From NCBI GenBank assembly GCA_902542235.1, contig CACBTT010000004.1, forward strand, positions 25,334-89,333: DNA of 64,000 nt, written 5' to 3'. The notes beneath the pieces were generated by a model. That model ran no database searches. It was not told the origin of the DNA and saw nothing but the letters and a program-made list of their open reading frames with translations. This document shows positions 10,283 to 17,446 of this stretch, one piece after another. This DNA is from an uncultured Pelagibacteraceae bacterium. Its GTDB lineage: Bacteria > Pseudomonadota > Alphaproteobacteria > Pelagibacterales > Pelagibacteraceae. Every line of letters starts with the position of its first letter. The stretch's first letter is position 1. A program made the translations under genes and the position numbers.

Positions 10283-12397
10283 TCAAAAATTTTCTTTTGT
10301 ATATTTAACTATTTCTTCAGGATCTAAAGCTTTGGATGCGTTTCCACTTCTAATAAAAGCTTGCTTTATTTTTTTTCCACTCTTATCCAAAAGATCTATA
10401 AAAACAAGTTGATTACTTTTTTTTATCTCAACTTTGCAAATTTCCTTATCATTAATCTCATAAAATTCTATTTTAATTAGCCTAGAAGCAAAAGTCATAT
10501 CAAATGCATTTGAAATTGAATTTCTTAAAGTTAATTCAAATGCATCTTTATCTTGAGATTTACCAAAACTTTTATAATCATGCTCTAATCCAATTATATT
10601 GCCATTATTTGCAACTCCGATCAATAAAGTTCCTCCATCAGAATTTGTAAATGCAGAAATTGTTTTTAGTATGGCTCCTTCTAAAACTTTGTCAGTTTGA
10701 TGTTTATCTAAACTCCATCTAAAAGTTGATTTGAATTCTAGCTGGTCACTTTCACCTTTATCAATTAATGTTTCTATTGATATTGTTGAAGTTGTTTTTT
10801 CAGTTTTTGAAAAACCATCTAAAAATTCATTTAATTGTTTTGCTAAAATTTTTCTTCTTTCAACTAAAAAATCCTGAAAATTTTCTATCTTCCAAAGATT
10901 AGGGTCTGTTGGAATTGATTGAAGTAAAAGTGATTTATTATCTATTGAGTTTAAATAGTTTTCAGCAGATTTTGCAGATTTATCTCTATTTGCAATTTTT
11001 GTTAGCAATGCTCTATTAGTGAATTCTTGTGCCAATCTATAATTTTGTTCACCCATACCATAACCAAGTTTTTTTAAGACAGAATATGGAAAAATATGAT
11101 CGCGTTCCAATTGATACATTTTACCCATAGTTTGGTGAATTGGTACGTTAGTAGTCAAACAAACAGCATTTTTGCTTTTGAAATAAAATATGCATAATTT
11201 AAATAAAGGATGAGAAACATTTCTTCCTTCGAATTCGTTTTCTGTTATTTTTAAAGATCTCTCCTCTTCAATTAGCAAAAGAAGTTCATCAAAAGGATTT
11301 TCAGACTCCCATGCAATTTTACTATCTTTAGATAATTTTTGAGGCAATTGACTAATATATCTATTTCTGATTTGAGAATAATAGAACCATCTAATAATCT
11401 TATTTGTTTCTTCATCAGAAAAATGTTTTTCACCACTTTCAAATTTTTTGAAATAATAAACAATTATTGGAATTAAAGCATAATAGGAATTAATCTCTTC
11501 AGTATGGTCAACAAATGCTTTATTTTTTAAAATATTAATTACATAATCCAAGACATATTTATCTAAAATTTCCCATGTCTTAATAATTTTTTCTTTATTT
11601 TCAGGGCTGTGAAGTTTTTTCATTTCATCACCAGACTGGTACATAACTGCAAGTAATGAGTAAACGATAAAATCTAACCTAAATTCGAAACCTTTGTCAG
11701 ATAATTCAAAAATTTTTTTCTTAAAAAGGTCTCTAGCCTCCTCCCAATAACCTGAAATTTGAGCTAAAGCTAATTCTGCATCTGTTAAAGTAATTCCTCC
11801 AGAGTTAACTGTATAAAATATATCAATTGCTTCCCTTATTTTTGCTTCAATAGGTATTACTTGTTCAATAAAATCTCTTTGCAATATTGATTTTATTTTT
11901 CCATGTGTAGATAAAATTTTATCACTTCTGTTTTTGTAATCATCTTTTTCTAATATATTCATTAATATCTTATTATTATCTGCAAAAACGTCTGTAAGAT
12001 TTACCCATAAAGGATCCTTTTCCATTATTGTTTTTTTATAATATTGTAAATCGCCACTTTCTAAATTTACGTAGAGGCCTCTTGTATCTACTGTAATTTC
12101 TTTATCCTCATAATAGGGAGGTATTTTTCCAGTGATATTTAGATAGAGTGAAGTTATTCTTTGTTGACCATCTAAAATTAATTTAATTGCACCCATTTTG
12201 TTGTCATAAAGAATATTGCCCTTCATTTTTGGAGGATTGTTTGTCGACCATGTCAACATTGTGCCGAATGGATAACCTTTGATTAAAGAGTCAAATAAAC
12301 TTTTAACATTTTCTCTTTTCCAAACATATTCTCTTTGAAATACAGGAACAAACAATTGGTTATTATCTATTGAAGAAATTATTTCAGATATTTTCAT
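10283..12397 (-). CDS. DUF262 / HNH (DUF1524-like) / AlbA_2 fusion protein
   Basis: A 704-residue protein with three recognisable parts. Residues 1 to about 230 are a DUF262 (GmrS/ParB-like) domain: VPVFQREYVW near 17-26, KGYPFGTMLTW and LDGQQRITSLY near 75-85, and NSGGITLTDAELALA. Residues about 400-510 are a DUF1524-like HNH region with ERDHIFPYSVL (D433, H434) and a following NRALLTKIANRDKS. Residues 545-704 are a Schlafen-type AlbA_2 domain: QLEFKSTFRW, then ISAFTNSDGGTLLIGV. DUF262 plus DUF1524 is the architecture of GmrSD-type restriction enzymes; the AlbA_2 tail is the unusual addition. It is the second gene of element 1, 92 bp after the nuclease gene. A role in defence is inferred, not shown. 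Confidence 0.8.
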   Translation of the reverse strand: MKISEIISSIDNNQLFVPVFQREYVWKRENVKSLFDSLIKGYPFGTMLTWSTNNPPKMKGNILYDNKMGAIKLILDGQQRITSLYLNITGKIPPYYEDKEITVDTRGLYVNLESGDLQYYKKTIMEKDPLWVNLTDVFADNNKILMNILEKDDYKNRSDKILSTHGKIKSILQRDFIEQVIPIEAKIREAIDIFYTVNSGGITLTDAELALAQISGYWEEARDLFKKKIFELSDKGFEFRLDFIVYSLLAVMYQSGDEMKKLHSPENKEKIIKTWEILDKYVLDYVINILKNKAFVDHTEEINSYYALIPIIVYYFKKFESGEKHFSDEETNKIIRWFYYSQIRNRYISQLPQKLSKDSKIAWESENPFDELLLLIEEERSLKITENEFEGRNVSHPLFKLCIFYFKSKNAVCLTTNVPIHQTMGKMYQLERDHIFPYSVLKKLGYGMGEQNYRLAQEFTNRALLTKIANRDKSAKSAENYLNSIDNKSLLLQSIPTDPNLWKIENFQDFLVERRKILAKQLNEFLDGFSKTEKTTSTISIETLIDKGESDQLEFKSTFRWSLDKHQTDKVLEGAILKTISAFTNSDGGTLLIGVANNGNIIGLEHDYKSFGKSQDKDAFELTLRNSISNAFDMTFASRLIKIEFYEINDKEICKVEIKKSNQLVFIDLLDKSGKKIKQAFIRSGNASKALDPEEIVKYTKENF

Positions 12398-12489
12398 AAG
12401 TTACAAATATCAAATCCTTAATACAGTGTCTAACCATCTATTCATGAAGTATAATAGAATTTAGCAATCATTTAAGGTTTATTTGAAAG

Positions 12490-13290
12490 CTAAATTAAGT
12501 CTTTTCCTGCATCTAAGAACATGCATTTTTCACAGCTCTTATTTATTTCAGGAACATTATCTAGATCTAAAGTTTTTTTCATATCATTAATTTTATCTTG
12601 TACCCAAGATGTATCTGTAACATACGGAACTAAAGTTATAGTAAAATTCAATTTTCCTTCAAAATTATCAAAGCTTTTTTCACCATTGCATACATAAAAA
12701 TATGAGGTATCTGAAACTTTAAATCCCATTTTTCTTAAAATATGAACATATATATCCATCTGTATTTTATAACCTTGATGATACATACTTTCTAAATATG
12801 CTTTAGTTTCAACTTTAGTATTACTTGATTGAGCCTTATAATCTACCACAACCAATTCCTCTTTATCTAAATCATACCAAATATCATCTACCCCACCATG
12901 AATTTCTATATTGGTTTCTTTATCTAAATACGAAATTCCACCAGTTAAAGAGTTTCTCCAATGATCTAATTCTTCATGCTGGAAAGGAATAAAATTAAGA
13001 TTATGTTTCTTAAATATTGGATGTGGTTTTTTTTGGCTTCTCAGTAAATCAAATTCCTTTTTAAGTAGCTCATCAACTGCAACATTTAACGACCAGCCAG
13101 GCATTCCAGGCTCTTTTAATCCCTTAACCCTATCTAGATAAAAACATCTTCTGCAATCTAAAAAATTACTAAATTTTGATCGGCTTATTTTAAAAGGCTC
13201 ATTGTTTCCTTTTTTATAAATACTTCCTTTTCGACTTCTCAAAGGATTTACCTCAACTAAATTACCTTTGCTATCTCTTTTTAAACCCAT
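12490..13290 (-). CDS. PD-(D/E)XK nuclease-like protein with two CxxC pairs
   Basis: A 266-residue protein resembling RecB/Cas4-type nucleases. D135 and D136 lie in GGVDDIWYD, followed by D150 and K152 in VVVDYKAQ and a downstream YKIQMDIYVHIL (Q177). These match the D...(D/E)xK...Q-Y pattern of the fold. Cysteine pairs C46/C49 (FLDCRRCFYLDRVKGL) and C253/C256 (SCEKCMFLDAG) bracket the nuclease core, as in iron-sulphur Cas4/AddB-like enzymes; metal binding is inferred. It is the first gene of element 1, directly behind the element's right-end arrays. No cas genes or CRISPR arrays are nearby. The family name is unknown to me. Confidence 0.75.
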   Translation of the reverse strand: MGLKRDSKGNLVEVNPLRSRKGSIYKKGNNEPFKISRSKFSNFLDCRRCFYLDRVKGLKEPGMPGWSLNVAVDELLKKEFDLLRSQKKPHPIFKKHNLNFIPFQHEELDHWRNSLTGGISYLDKETNIEIHGGVDDIWYDLDKEELVVVDYKAQSSNTKVETKAYLESMYHQGYKIQMDIYVHILRKMGFKVSDTSYFYVCNGEKSFDNFEGKLNFTITLVPYVTDTSWVQDKINDMKKTLDLDNVPEINKSCEKCMFLDAGKDLI

Positions 13291-13313
13291 AAATTTATCT
13301 TACTATCTCTCCA

Positions 13314-13335
13314 TGCTCTTGTCTTGCTCTGGTTT
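13314..13335. repeat. 11-bp iteron array A, element 1 right end
   Basis: Units TGCTCTTGTCT and TGCTCTGGTTT. They match the left-end array of element 1 (10219-10240) with one change in the first unit. The array lies 23 bp upstream of the nuclease start codon. The 347-bp gap 13291-13637 holds, in order, this array, array B (13413-13442), a tRNA half, a promoter-like sequence and the left-end array of element 2. Confidence 0.8.
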
Positions 13336-13412
13336 TGACAAACAAAATACGCCTTAATTTTAAATCTTAATAAAAAGTTAAATTAAATTTAAGAGATTTT
13401 AACTGATTTTTA

Positions 13413-13442
13413 GACTACCTTGGACTACTATGGACTAACTTT
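13413..13442. repeat. 10-bp iteron array B, element 1 right end
   Basis: Three units at 10-bp period: GACTACCTTG, GACTACTATG, GACTAACTTT. The array ends 17 bp before the tRNA-Leu fragment at 13460. An equivalent array with a different consensus occupies the same place in element 2. Confidence 0.75.
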
Positions 13443-13459
13443 AACTTCTATCCCTCGTC

Positions 13460-13580
13460 TTTTAAGTCCTTTGTGTCTACCAATTTCACCACGAGGGCAT
13501 GAGTTATTTTCATGAGTGTTTATGCTAATATTTATAATTGAACAAGTCTAATAAGTAAATTTTTTTTATTTTATCTCTCT
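13460..13580. repeat. Long direct repeat, copy 2, with orphan tRNA-Leu 5' half
   Basis: Second copy of the 121-bp repeat at 10097-10217 (offset 3363). Positions 13460-13498 are the tRNA-Leu 5' half without any 3' half, so this cannot be a functional tRNA. It marks the junction of element 1 and element 2. Confidence 0.93.
13517..13545 (-). promoter_or_regulatory. Second copy of the tRNA promoter-like sequence, now facing element 1 cargo
   Basis: Same TTGTTC, 17-bp spacer, TAAACA arrangement as at 10154-10182. Reading on the minus strand it runs through the orphan tRNA half (13498-13460) into arrays B and A and then the nuclease gene at 13290. It is therefore a candidate promoter for the element 1 cargo. 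Confidence 0.5.
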
Positions 13581-13581
13581 A

Positions 13582-13603
13582 GTTTCTAGTTTGTTTCTAG
13601 TTG
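13582..13603. repeat. 11-bp iteron array A, element 2 left end
   Basis: Units GTTTCTAGTTT and GTTTCTAGTTG, followed by TCCTATAAAATCCTATTTT. The unit is shared with the right-end array of the same element (18643-18664). Confidence 0.8.
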
Positions 13604-13637
13604 TCCTATAAAATCCTATTTTAATTTTAGCTAATTA

Positions 13638-16133
13638 TTATTTAACATTGGCTTGTAAATAATTTAAAATGGAATCTGTCCCACCTAAAACGCTCTCAAA
13701 CAATTCAATAGCCTCAACGTCGTCTGTTTCTTTAAAGTAATCATAGTGACACTGTTGGTTTTTTGCAATTTTCTCATTTTTAGTCATACTTATGAAGCTC
13801 ATCCAGCCCCATTGATTTAACAATCTAGAACCACATTTACTTTGAATATTTTCGCTGTGTCTAAAGAAAGGTATAATAGCATCTTCTCCTGGTTCTTCTC
13901 CAATATTAATCACTAAAATTTGATCATCAGTATCAAGTTTTCTCTTATAAACTAAAGCTTCTTCAAGTTTAACTTTCTTATCAACTTCATTTATTAAATT
14001 TCCTTTAATAATTGATTTATATAATTGATCTTCTTTTTGCCTTTTTGGTTTAATTGGATTTGTATTAGATGAGAAGTTTACATTATTTGATTTAAGTTTA
14101 AATATTCCATTTTCATAATTAAATATTGTAAAAATATCTTTCATTGGTTCTGCAATTTCCTCGGTTATTTTCGCTTTAGCTATTTTTTTTATATCATTTG
14201 GTAAAGTTCTTAAATTTTCATTATCTTTTAAATATTTTAATATAGAATTTGTCCCAGCTAAAATAGCTTCAAATAATTCCAAAGACTCAGCATCATTAGA
14301 CTCAGAAAAATAATTATGAATACATTGTTGGTTTTCTGCAAAATTTACATTATTAGTTTCACTTACAAAATTCATCCAACCGCCCTCAATGAAATTTAAC
14401 TCCATAAATAACATGCCACATTTATTTATAATATTTTCACGGTGTCTAAACAAAGGCATGATTGTATCTTCATCTGCCTTCCTTCCTATATAAACAGCTA
14501 AAATTTGATCCTTCATTTCATCTGTTAATTTATCCTGGTAAACCAATGCTCCAACAAATTTAATATTTTTATCATCTTCAGATATCAAATTTCCTTTGAT
14601 AAATGCTTTATATAATTCATGATCTTTTTGTTTATTTGGCTTAATAGGATTTGTGTTTGATGCAAATTTTACATCATTTGATTTAAGCTTAAATATTCCT
14701 CCAACATTATTATTAAAAATTTTAAATTCGTAATATCTAAATTTTTTTTCATAATCAGTTGGTTTTTCAGATAGTTTTTTTGTCCAGAGATTGCTCCCCT
14801 CTGACATTATATTTGCATTGAATATCTCAATTGGTTGGATATGATAATATGCGCTATGAAACGGTTTTACTTTAACTTCATGAGGTGAAAATTTACCTTC
14901 AAACCACTCCGGATGTTTTTCTGTCACAAATCTCATTGACCAATTAATATAAAATTGTTTATCTGGGATTCTTCCCATTTTCAAATCACGCTGGTAATTT
15001 TCAAGACCACCTCGTTCATAAATAACGTGTTCCATATGTGTTTTAAAAGGTTTTGTTCCACATGATGCTGCGCCAACTCCTTTTTTTGCTATATGTTTTA
15101 TTAAAGTAATATCATCATATATTTTGAAAAGTTGCTCGTACGCTTCAGCTAAAGTTTTTCCATGTCTTGTTTTATAATCAAGAAGATTAAATTTTGCTAA
15201 ATTCAATAACTCCACATTAGTAGAAAATAATTGGCTTGTAGAGTATGAATATCCAATTGCTTTACAACCTTTTGCTGCTGTTGGAATAAAATATCCTTCG
15301 TCACCAATCATGCTTAAAACATAGTCTAAATCCCACAACCCTTTAGACCAAAGTTCTTTATCTTGCATAACTATAGCCAACGCTAATTCAGCTGAAGCAA
15401 ATCTCAATCTTACAGTTCCACAATTATTAACTTTATATTTTTTTCTATTCAGCTTCATAGGATTTTTAATTGGACAAAGTTTTGTTCTACTACGATTGCC
15501 ATCTCTATCAAGTCGTTCAATCATTGCTTTATCTTTAAAATAATTTTGGATAGTTTTATGCTGATCTTCTGTAAAATTGAATTGATCATAATTAACTGCA
15601 TAAAATGTTACTAGTGGAGAAAGAACACCCCATAATTGATAATCTCTTGGATTAAAATTATCCTTACCTGAATTTTTATAGACCCAATTATCTTTTTCGG
15701 CGGTTGCAATATTTAATATTATTTCCCCATGCAAATCTATTCCTCCCTCAAAATCTATTGTGGCATAACTCATTAAAGCTCTTTGACATCTTTTGAAAAT
15801 TTCATCTTCAATTGTAGGAGTACTTGGAACTTTAAATTCACTAATTACTTTTGTGCACAATTCTTTGGTTAAAATTTTTCCACCTATATCTTCTTTCCAA
15901 AGATACTTTTGACTATGCCAATTATTGGCCAGTATATTTTTTCTATAAAATTTATATCTTTTATAATCTTTTATAATTCTATCTGTTTTGGGAAGTGGAA
16001 CCTTTAGAAGCTCACTTGATTTAACATGATCATCCATCATTTCTTTTGCTTCATCTGAATAAATTTGTTCTGCTAATATTGGATTTGTAAAAGTAAAAAT
16101 TGAAAATAATAAAAATATTAAAAATTTTTTCAT
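13638..16133 (-). CDS. Exported protein, alginate-lyase-like N-terminal region and a duplicated C-terminal domain
   Basis: An 831-residue protein with a cleavable signal peptide (MKKFLIFLLFSIFTFTNPILA, residues 1-21), so it acts outside the cytoplasm. Residues about 40-420 look mainly helical, with blocks such as RCQRALMSYATIDFEGGIDLHG, NNCGTVRLRFASAELALAIV and DEGYFIPTAAKGCKAIGYSY. These remind me of the alpha/alpha-toroid of alginate-lyase-family proteins; this is a tentative match. Residues about 475-640 and 672-831 are two copies of one domain, each starting GIFKLKSN and containing SNTNPIKP, a FRH.ENI segment and a final YF...DD/NDAESLELFE-type segment; conserved Cys residues recur in both. 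It is the last gene of element 2. Substrate unknown. Confidence 0.6.
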   Translation of the reverse strand: MKKFLIFLLFSIFTFTNPILAEQIYSDEAKEMMDDHVKSSELLKVPLPKTDRIIKDYKRYKFYRKNILANNWHSQKYLWKEDIGGKILTKELCTKVISEFKVPSTPTIEDEIFKRCQRALMSYATIDFEGGIDLHGEIILNIATAEKDNWVYKNSGKDNFNPRDYQLWGVLSPLVTFYAVNYDQFNFTEDQHKTIQNYFKDKAMIERLDRDGNRSRTKLCPIKNPMKLNRKKYKVNNCGTVRLRFASAELALAIVMQDKELWSKGLWDLDYVLSMIGDEGYFIPTAAKGCKAIGYSYSTSQLFSTNVELLNLAKFNLLDYKTRHGKTLAEAYEQLFKIYDDITLIKHIAKKGVGAASCGTKPFKTHMEHVIYERGGLENYQRDLKMGRIPDKQFYINWSMRFVTEKHPEWFEGKFSPHEVKVKPFHSAYYHIQPIEIFNANIMSEGSNLWTKKLSEKPTDYEKKFRYYEFKIFNNNVGGIFKLKSNDVKFASNTNPIKPNKQKDHELYKAFIKGNLISEDDKNIKFVGALVYQDKLTDEMKDQILAVYIGRKADEDTIMPLFRHRENIINKCGMLFMELNFIEGGWMNFVSETNNVNFAENQQCIHNYFSESNDAESLELFEAILAGTNSILKYLKDNENLRTLPNDIKKIAKAKITEEIAEPMKDIFTIFNYENGIFKLKSNNVNFSSNTNPIKPKRQKEDQLYKSIIKGNLINEVDKKVKLEEALVYKRKLDTDDQILVINIGEEPGEDAIIPFFRHSENIQSKCGSRLLNQWGWMSFISMTKNEKIAKNQQCHYDYFKETDDVEAIELFESVLGGTDSILNYLQANVK

Positions 16134-16163
16134 ATATATTAATAATAATATTCTATCTCTTTA

Positions 16164-16185
16164 ACGTCTAGTCTACGTCTAGTTA
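16164..16185. repeat. 11-bp iteron array A, nested pair, left (hybrid junction)
   Basis: Units ACGTCTAGTCT and ACGTCTAGTTA. The side toward 16133 resembles the gene-proximal flank of the right-end array at 17234. The other side (TCCTATAATATCCTATTT) resembles the flank of left-end arrays at 10241 and 13604. The array thus looks like a left/right hybrid. Confidence 0.7.
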
Positions 16186-16245
16186 TCCTATAATATCCTA
16201 TTTAATACCTGATTTTTTTCTAACATTGTTTAAAATCAATTTATA

Positions 16246-17205
16246 TTAAAGTTTGTTACAATTATAACCTAAATTTATTAAGTTTAATTGATTGCATTGA
16301 TCTGCAAATCTTATTTCATCTATATACAAAATTTGAACTGTTGAAGCTTCCTCATAATTCCATTTAGTTTTCACTTTTTTTCCTTTAGCTTTTATTTGAT
16401 TTGCTCTTGGCTGATAAATACCAAAATTTGTTGATGAGAATGATGAGTTTCCTGGCATTTTATTTTCCATATTAATAATTTTTTTTCCGTTAACCCACAT
16501 GAGTAAACTTTTCTTATTAGGTGTATGCACTATTACATCTATCCACTTTCCCAAGTGATTAGAAAAATGTTTTAAATCAAAAAAAGGTGGATCGTGATAT
16601 TTTTCACTTATTTTTCTACAAATATTTTTTCCTAGAAGTTTTTTACTAATTTTAACGCACTTATTGTCGTGAAGAAAACTTCTTAACTCTACATTTACAA
16701 TTCCTTCAGGTGAGATACCCATTCTATAATGTGCACCTTTGCTTTTTCTATGTATTTGATTGAATATAAGTGGCGTATTTGAATGAATATAATTTTTAGG
16801 GATTAATACAGAAAATGAAAGCCATTTACTTCCCCAATCTCGATACTTAGTTCCTATAAAAACTCGTCGTGCTCCCTCATAGCAATTGTTAAAGTTGTTT
16901 TTGCTATCATTAGATTTCTTGTATATCCCACAATCACCTGGATGACTTTCAAATTTAATAGAGATATTATCTTCTCTTGAAATCTCATCTGTGATTTTCA
17001 AACAGTGATCAGGTCCTTTACCTTTCTGCCAGCAAGCATCCCAATGGTTCATTCTCAATTGTTTTCCATCAAGAACACTTTCAGGTAAATTAATTAAACG
17101 CGAATTACCACTACTTTTACCTCCAGATAATTCTTTCCACACTACTGGATCTGCATATGAATAATTTAAAAAGAGAAAAAATAATAAAAATAAAAATTTT
17201 TTCAT
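16246..17205 (-). CDS. Exported polysaccharide-lyase-like protein (heparin-lyase-I fold family)
   Basis: A 319-residue protein with a signal peptide (MKKFLFLLFFLFLNYSYA, 1-18). The mature part has features of the Polysacc_lyase (Pfam 14099-type, beta-jelly-roll) family: WLSFSVLIPKNYIHSN, then FNQIHRKSKGAHYRMGISPEG, GKWIDVIVHTPNKKSLLMWV, a NGKKIINMEN segment and a final FGIYQPRANQ ... VQILYIDEIRFAD. Several cysteines could form disulphides in the periplasm. It would cleave an acidic polysaccharide by beta-elimination if the family call holds; the substrate is not predictable. It is bracketed by the ACGTCTAGT iteron pair inside element 2. Confidence 0.65.
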   Translation of the reverse strand: MKKFLFLLFFLFLNYSYADPVVWKELSGGKSSGNSRLINLPESVLDGKQLRMNHWDACWQKGKGPDHCLKITDEISREDNISIKFESHPGDCGIYKKSNDSKNNFNNCYEGARRVFIGTKYRDWGSKWLSFSVLIPKNYIHSNTPLIFNQIHRKSKGAHYRMGISPEGIVNVELRSFLHDNKCVKISKKLLGKNICRKISEKYHDPPFFDLKHFSNHLGKWIDVIVHTPNKKSLLMWVNGKKIINMENKMPGNSSFSSTNFGIYQPRANQIKAKGKKVKTKWNYEEASTVQILYIDEIRFADQCNQLNLINLGYNCNKL

Positions 17206-17233
17206 ATATTAATAATAATATTCTATCTATCTA

Positions 17234-17266
17234 ACGTCTAGTTTACGTCTAGTTTACGTCTAGTTT
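17234..17266. repeat. 11-bp iteron array A, nested pair, right
   Basis: Three perfect units of ACGTCTAGTTT, 28 bp upstream of the lyase-like gene start (17205). The unit is the same as at 16164-16185 and distinct from the arrays of elements 1 and 2. Confidence 0.8.
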
Positions 17267-17443
17267 AAGAAAATTTATTATACATATTTTCAAATAATAA
17301 TAGGTTAAGGTTTTATTAAAATTTAGGATTTGATGGGATTTAAGACTGTATGAGACTGGAAAAGATATATCTTTAGATTTAACTTTTGCTTCAGCAGATA
17401 AACATAAAAATATGCTAAATAAAGTTAAAAGAATTTTTTTCAT
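17249..17443 (-). pseudogene. Truncated 5' end of an exported-protein gene running into array B
   Basis: A 64-codon frame opening with a clear signal peptide (MKKILLTLFSIFLCLSAEA) 4 bp after the amidohydrolase stop. After about 28 residues it enters the array-B region (17316-17363) and then array A, where the 'protein' is just translated repeat DNA. The same repeat DNA at 18711-18768 follows a tRNA fragment and is non-coding. I read this as the start of a gene cut off by the recombination that joined two element ends, not as a working protein. Confidence 0.6.
17316..17363. repeat. Array B with leader, nested element
   Basis: Two 10-bp units (GACTGTATGA, GACTGGAAAA at 17344-17363) preceded by a 28-bp leader. 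Positions 17316-17357 match 18711-18752 with three mismatches, all G versus A. This homologous right-end module is here not followed by a tRNA-Leu fragment. Confidence 0.75.
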
Positions 17444-17446
17444 TTT

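Larger units (their letters stand above)
10097..13459. mobile_element. tRNA-Leu-integrated element 1 (defence-like cargo, no recombinase)
   Basis: This 3363-bp segment lies between two direct repeats. Its left end consists of the 5' half of tRNA-Leu, a promoter-like sequence and an iteron array (10219-10240). Its right end consists of a matching iteron array (13314-13335), a second 10-bp-period array (13413-13442) and then the next copy of the tRNA half. Cargo is two minus-strand genes (10283-12397 and 12490-13290). There is no integrase, transposase or resolvase frame, so movement would need a recombinase from elsewhere. The boundaries follow from the repeat; the mechanism (site-specific insertion in the anticodon loop) is inferred. 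Confidence 0.8.

Noticed and set aside
13460..13498. A second functional tRNA-Leu gene (and a third at 18786-18824)
   Set aside because: Only positions 1-39 of the tRNA are present; the anticodon stem 3' strand, variable arm, T-arm and acceptor 3' strand are absent.
10219..13603. Short tandem arrays in the island as a CRISPR array
   Set aside because: Units are 10-11 bp with no spacers between them, only two or three copies per array, and no cas genes nearby despite the Cas4-like nuclease.
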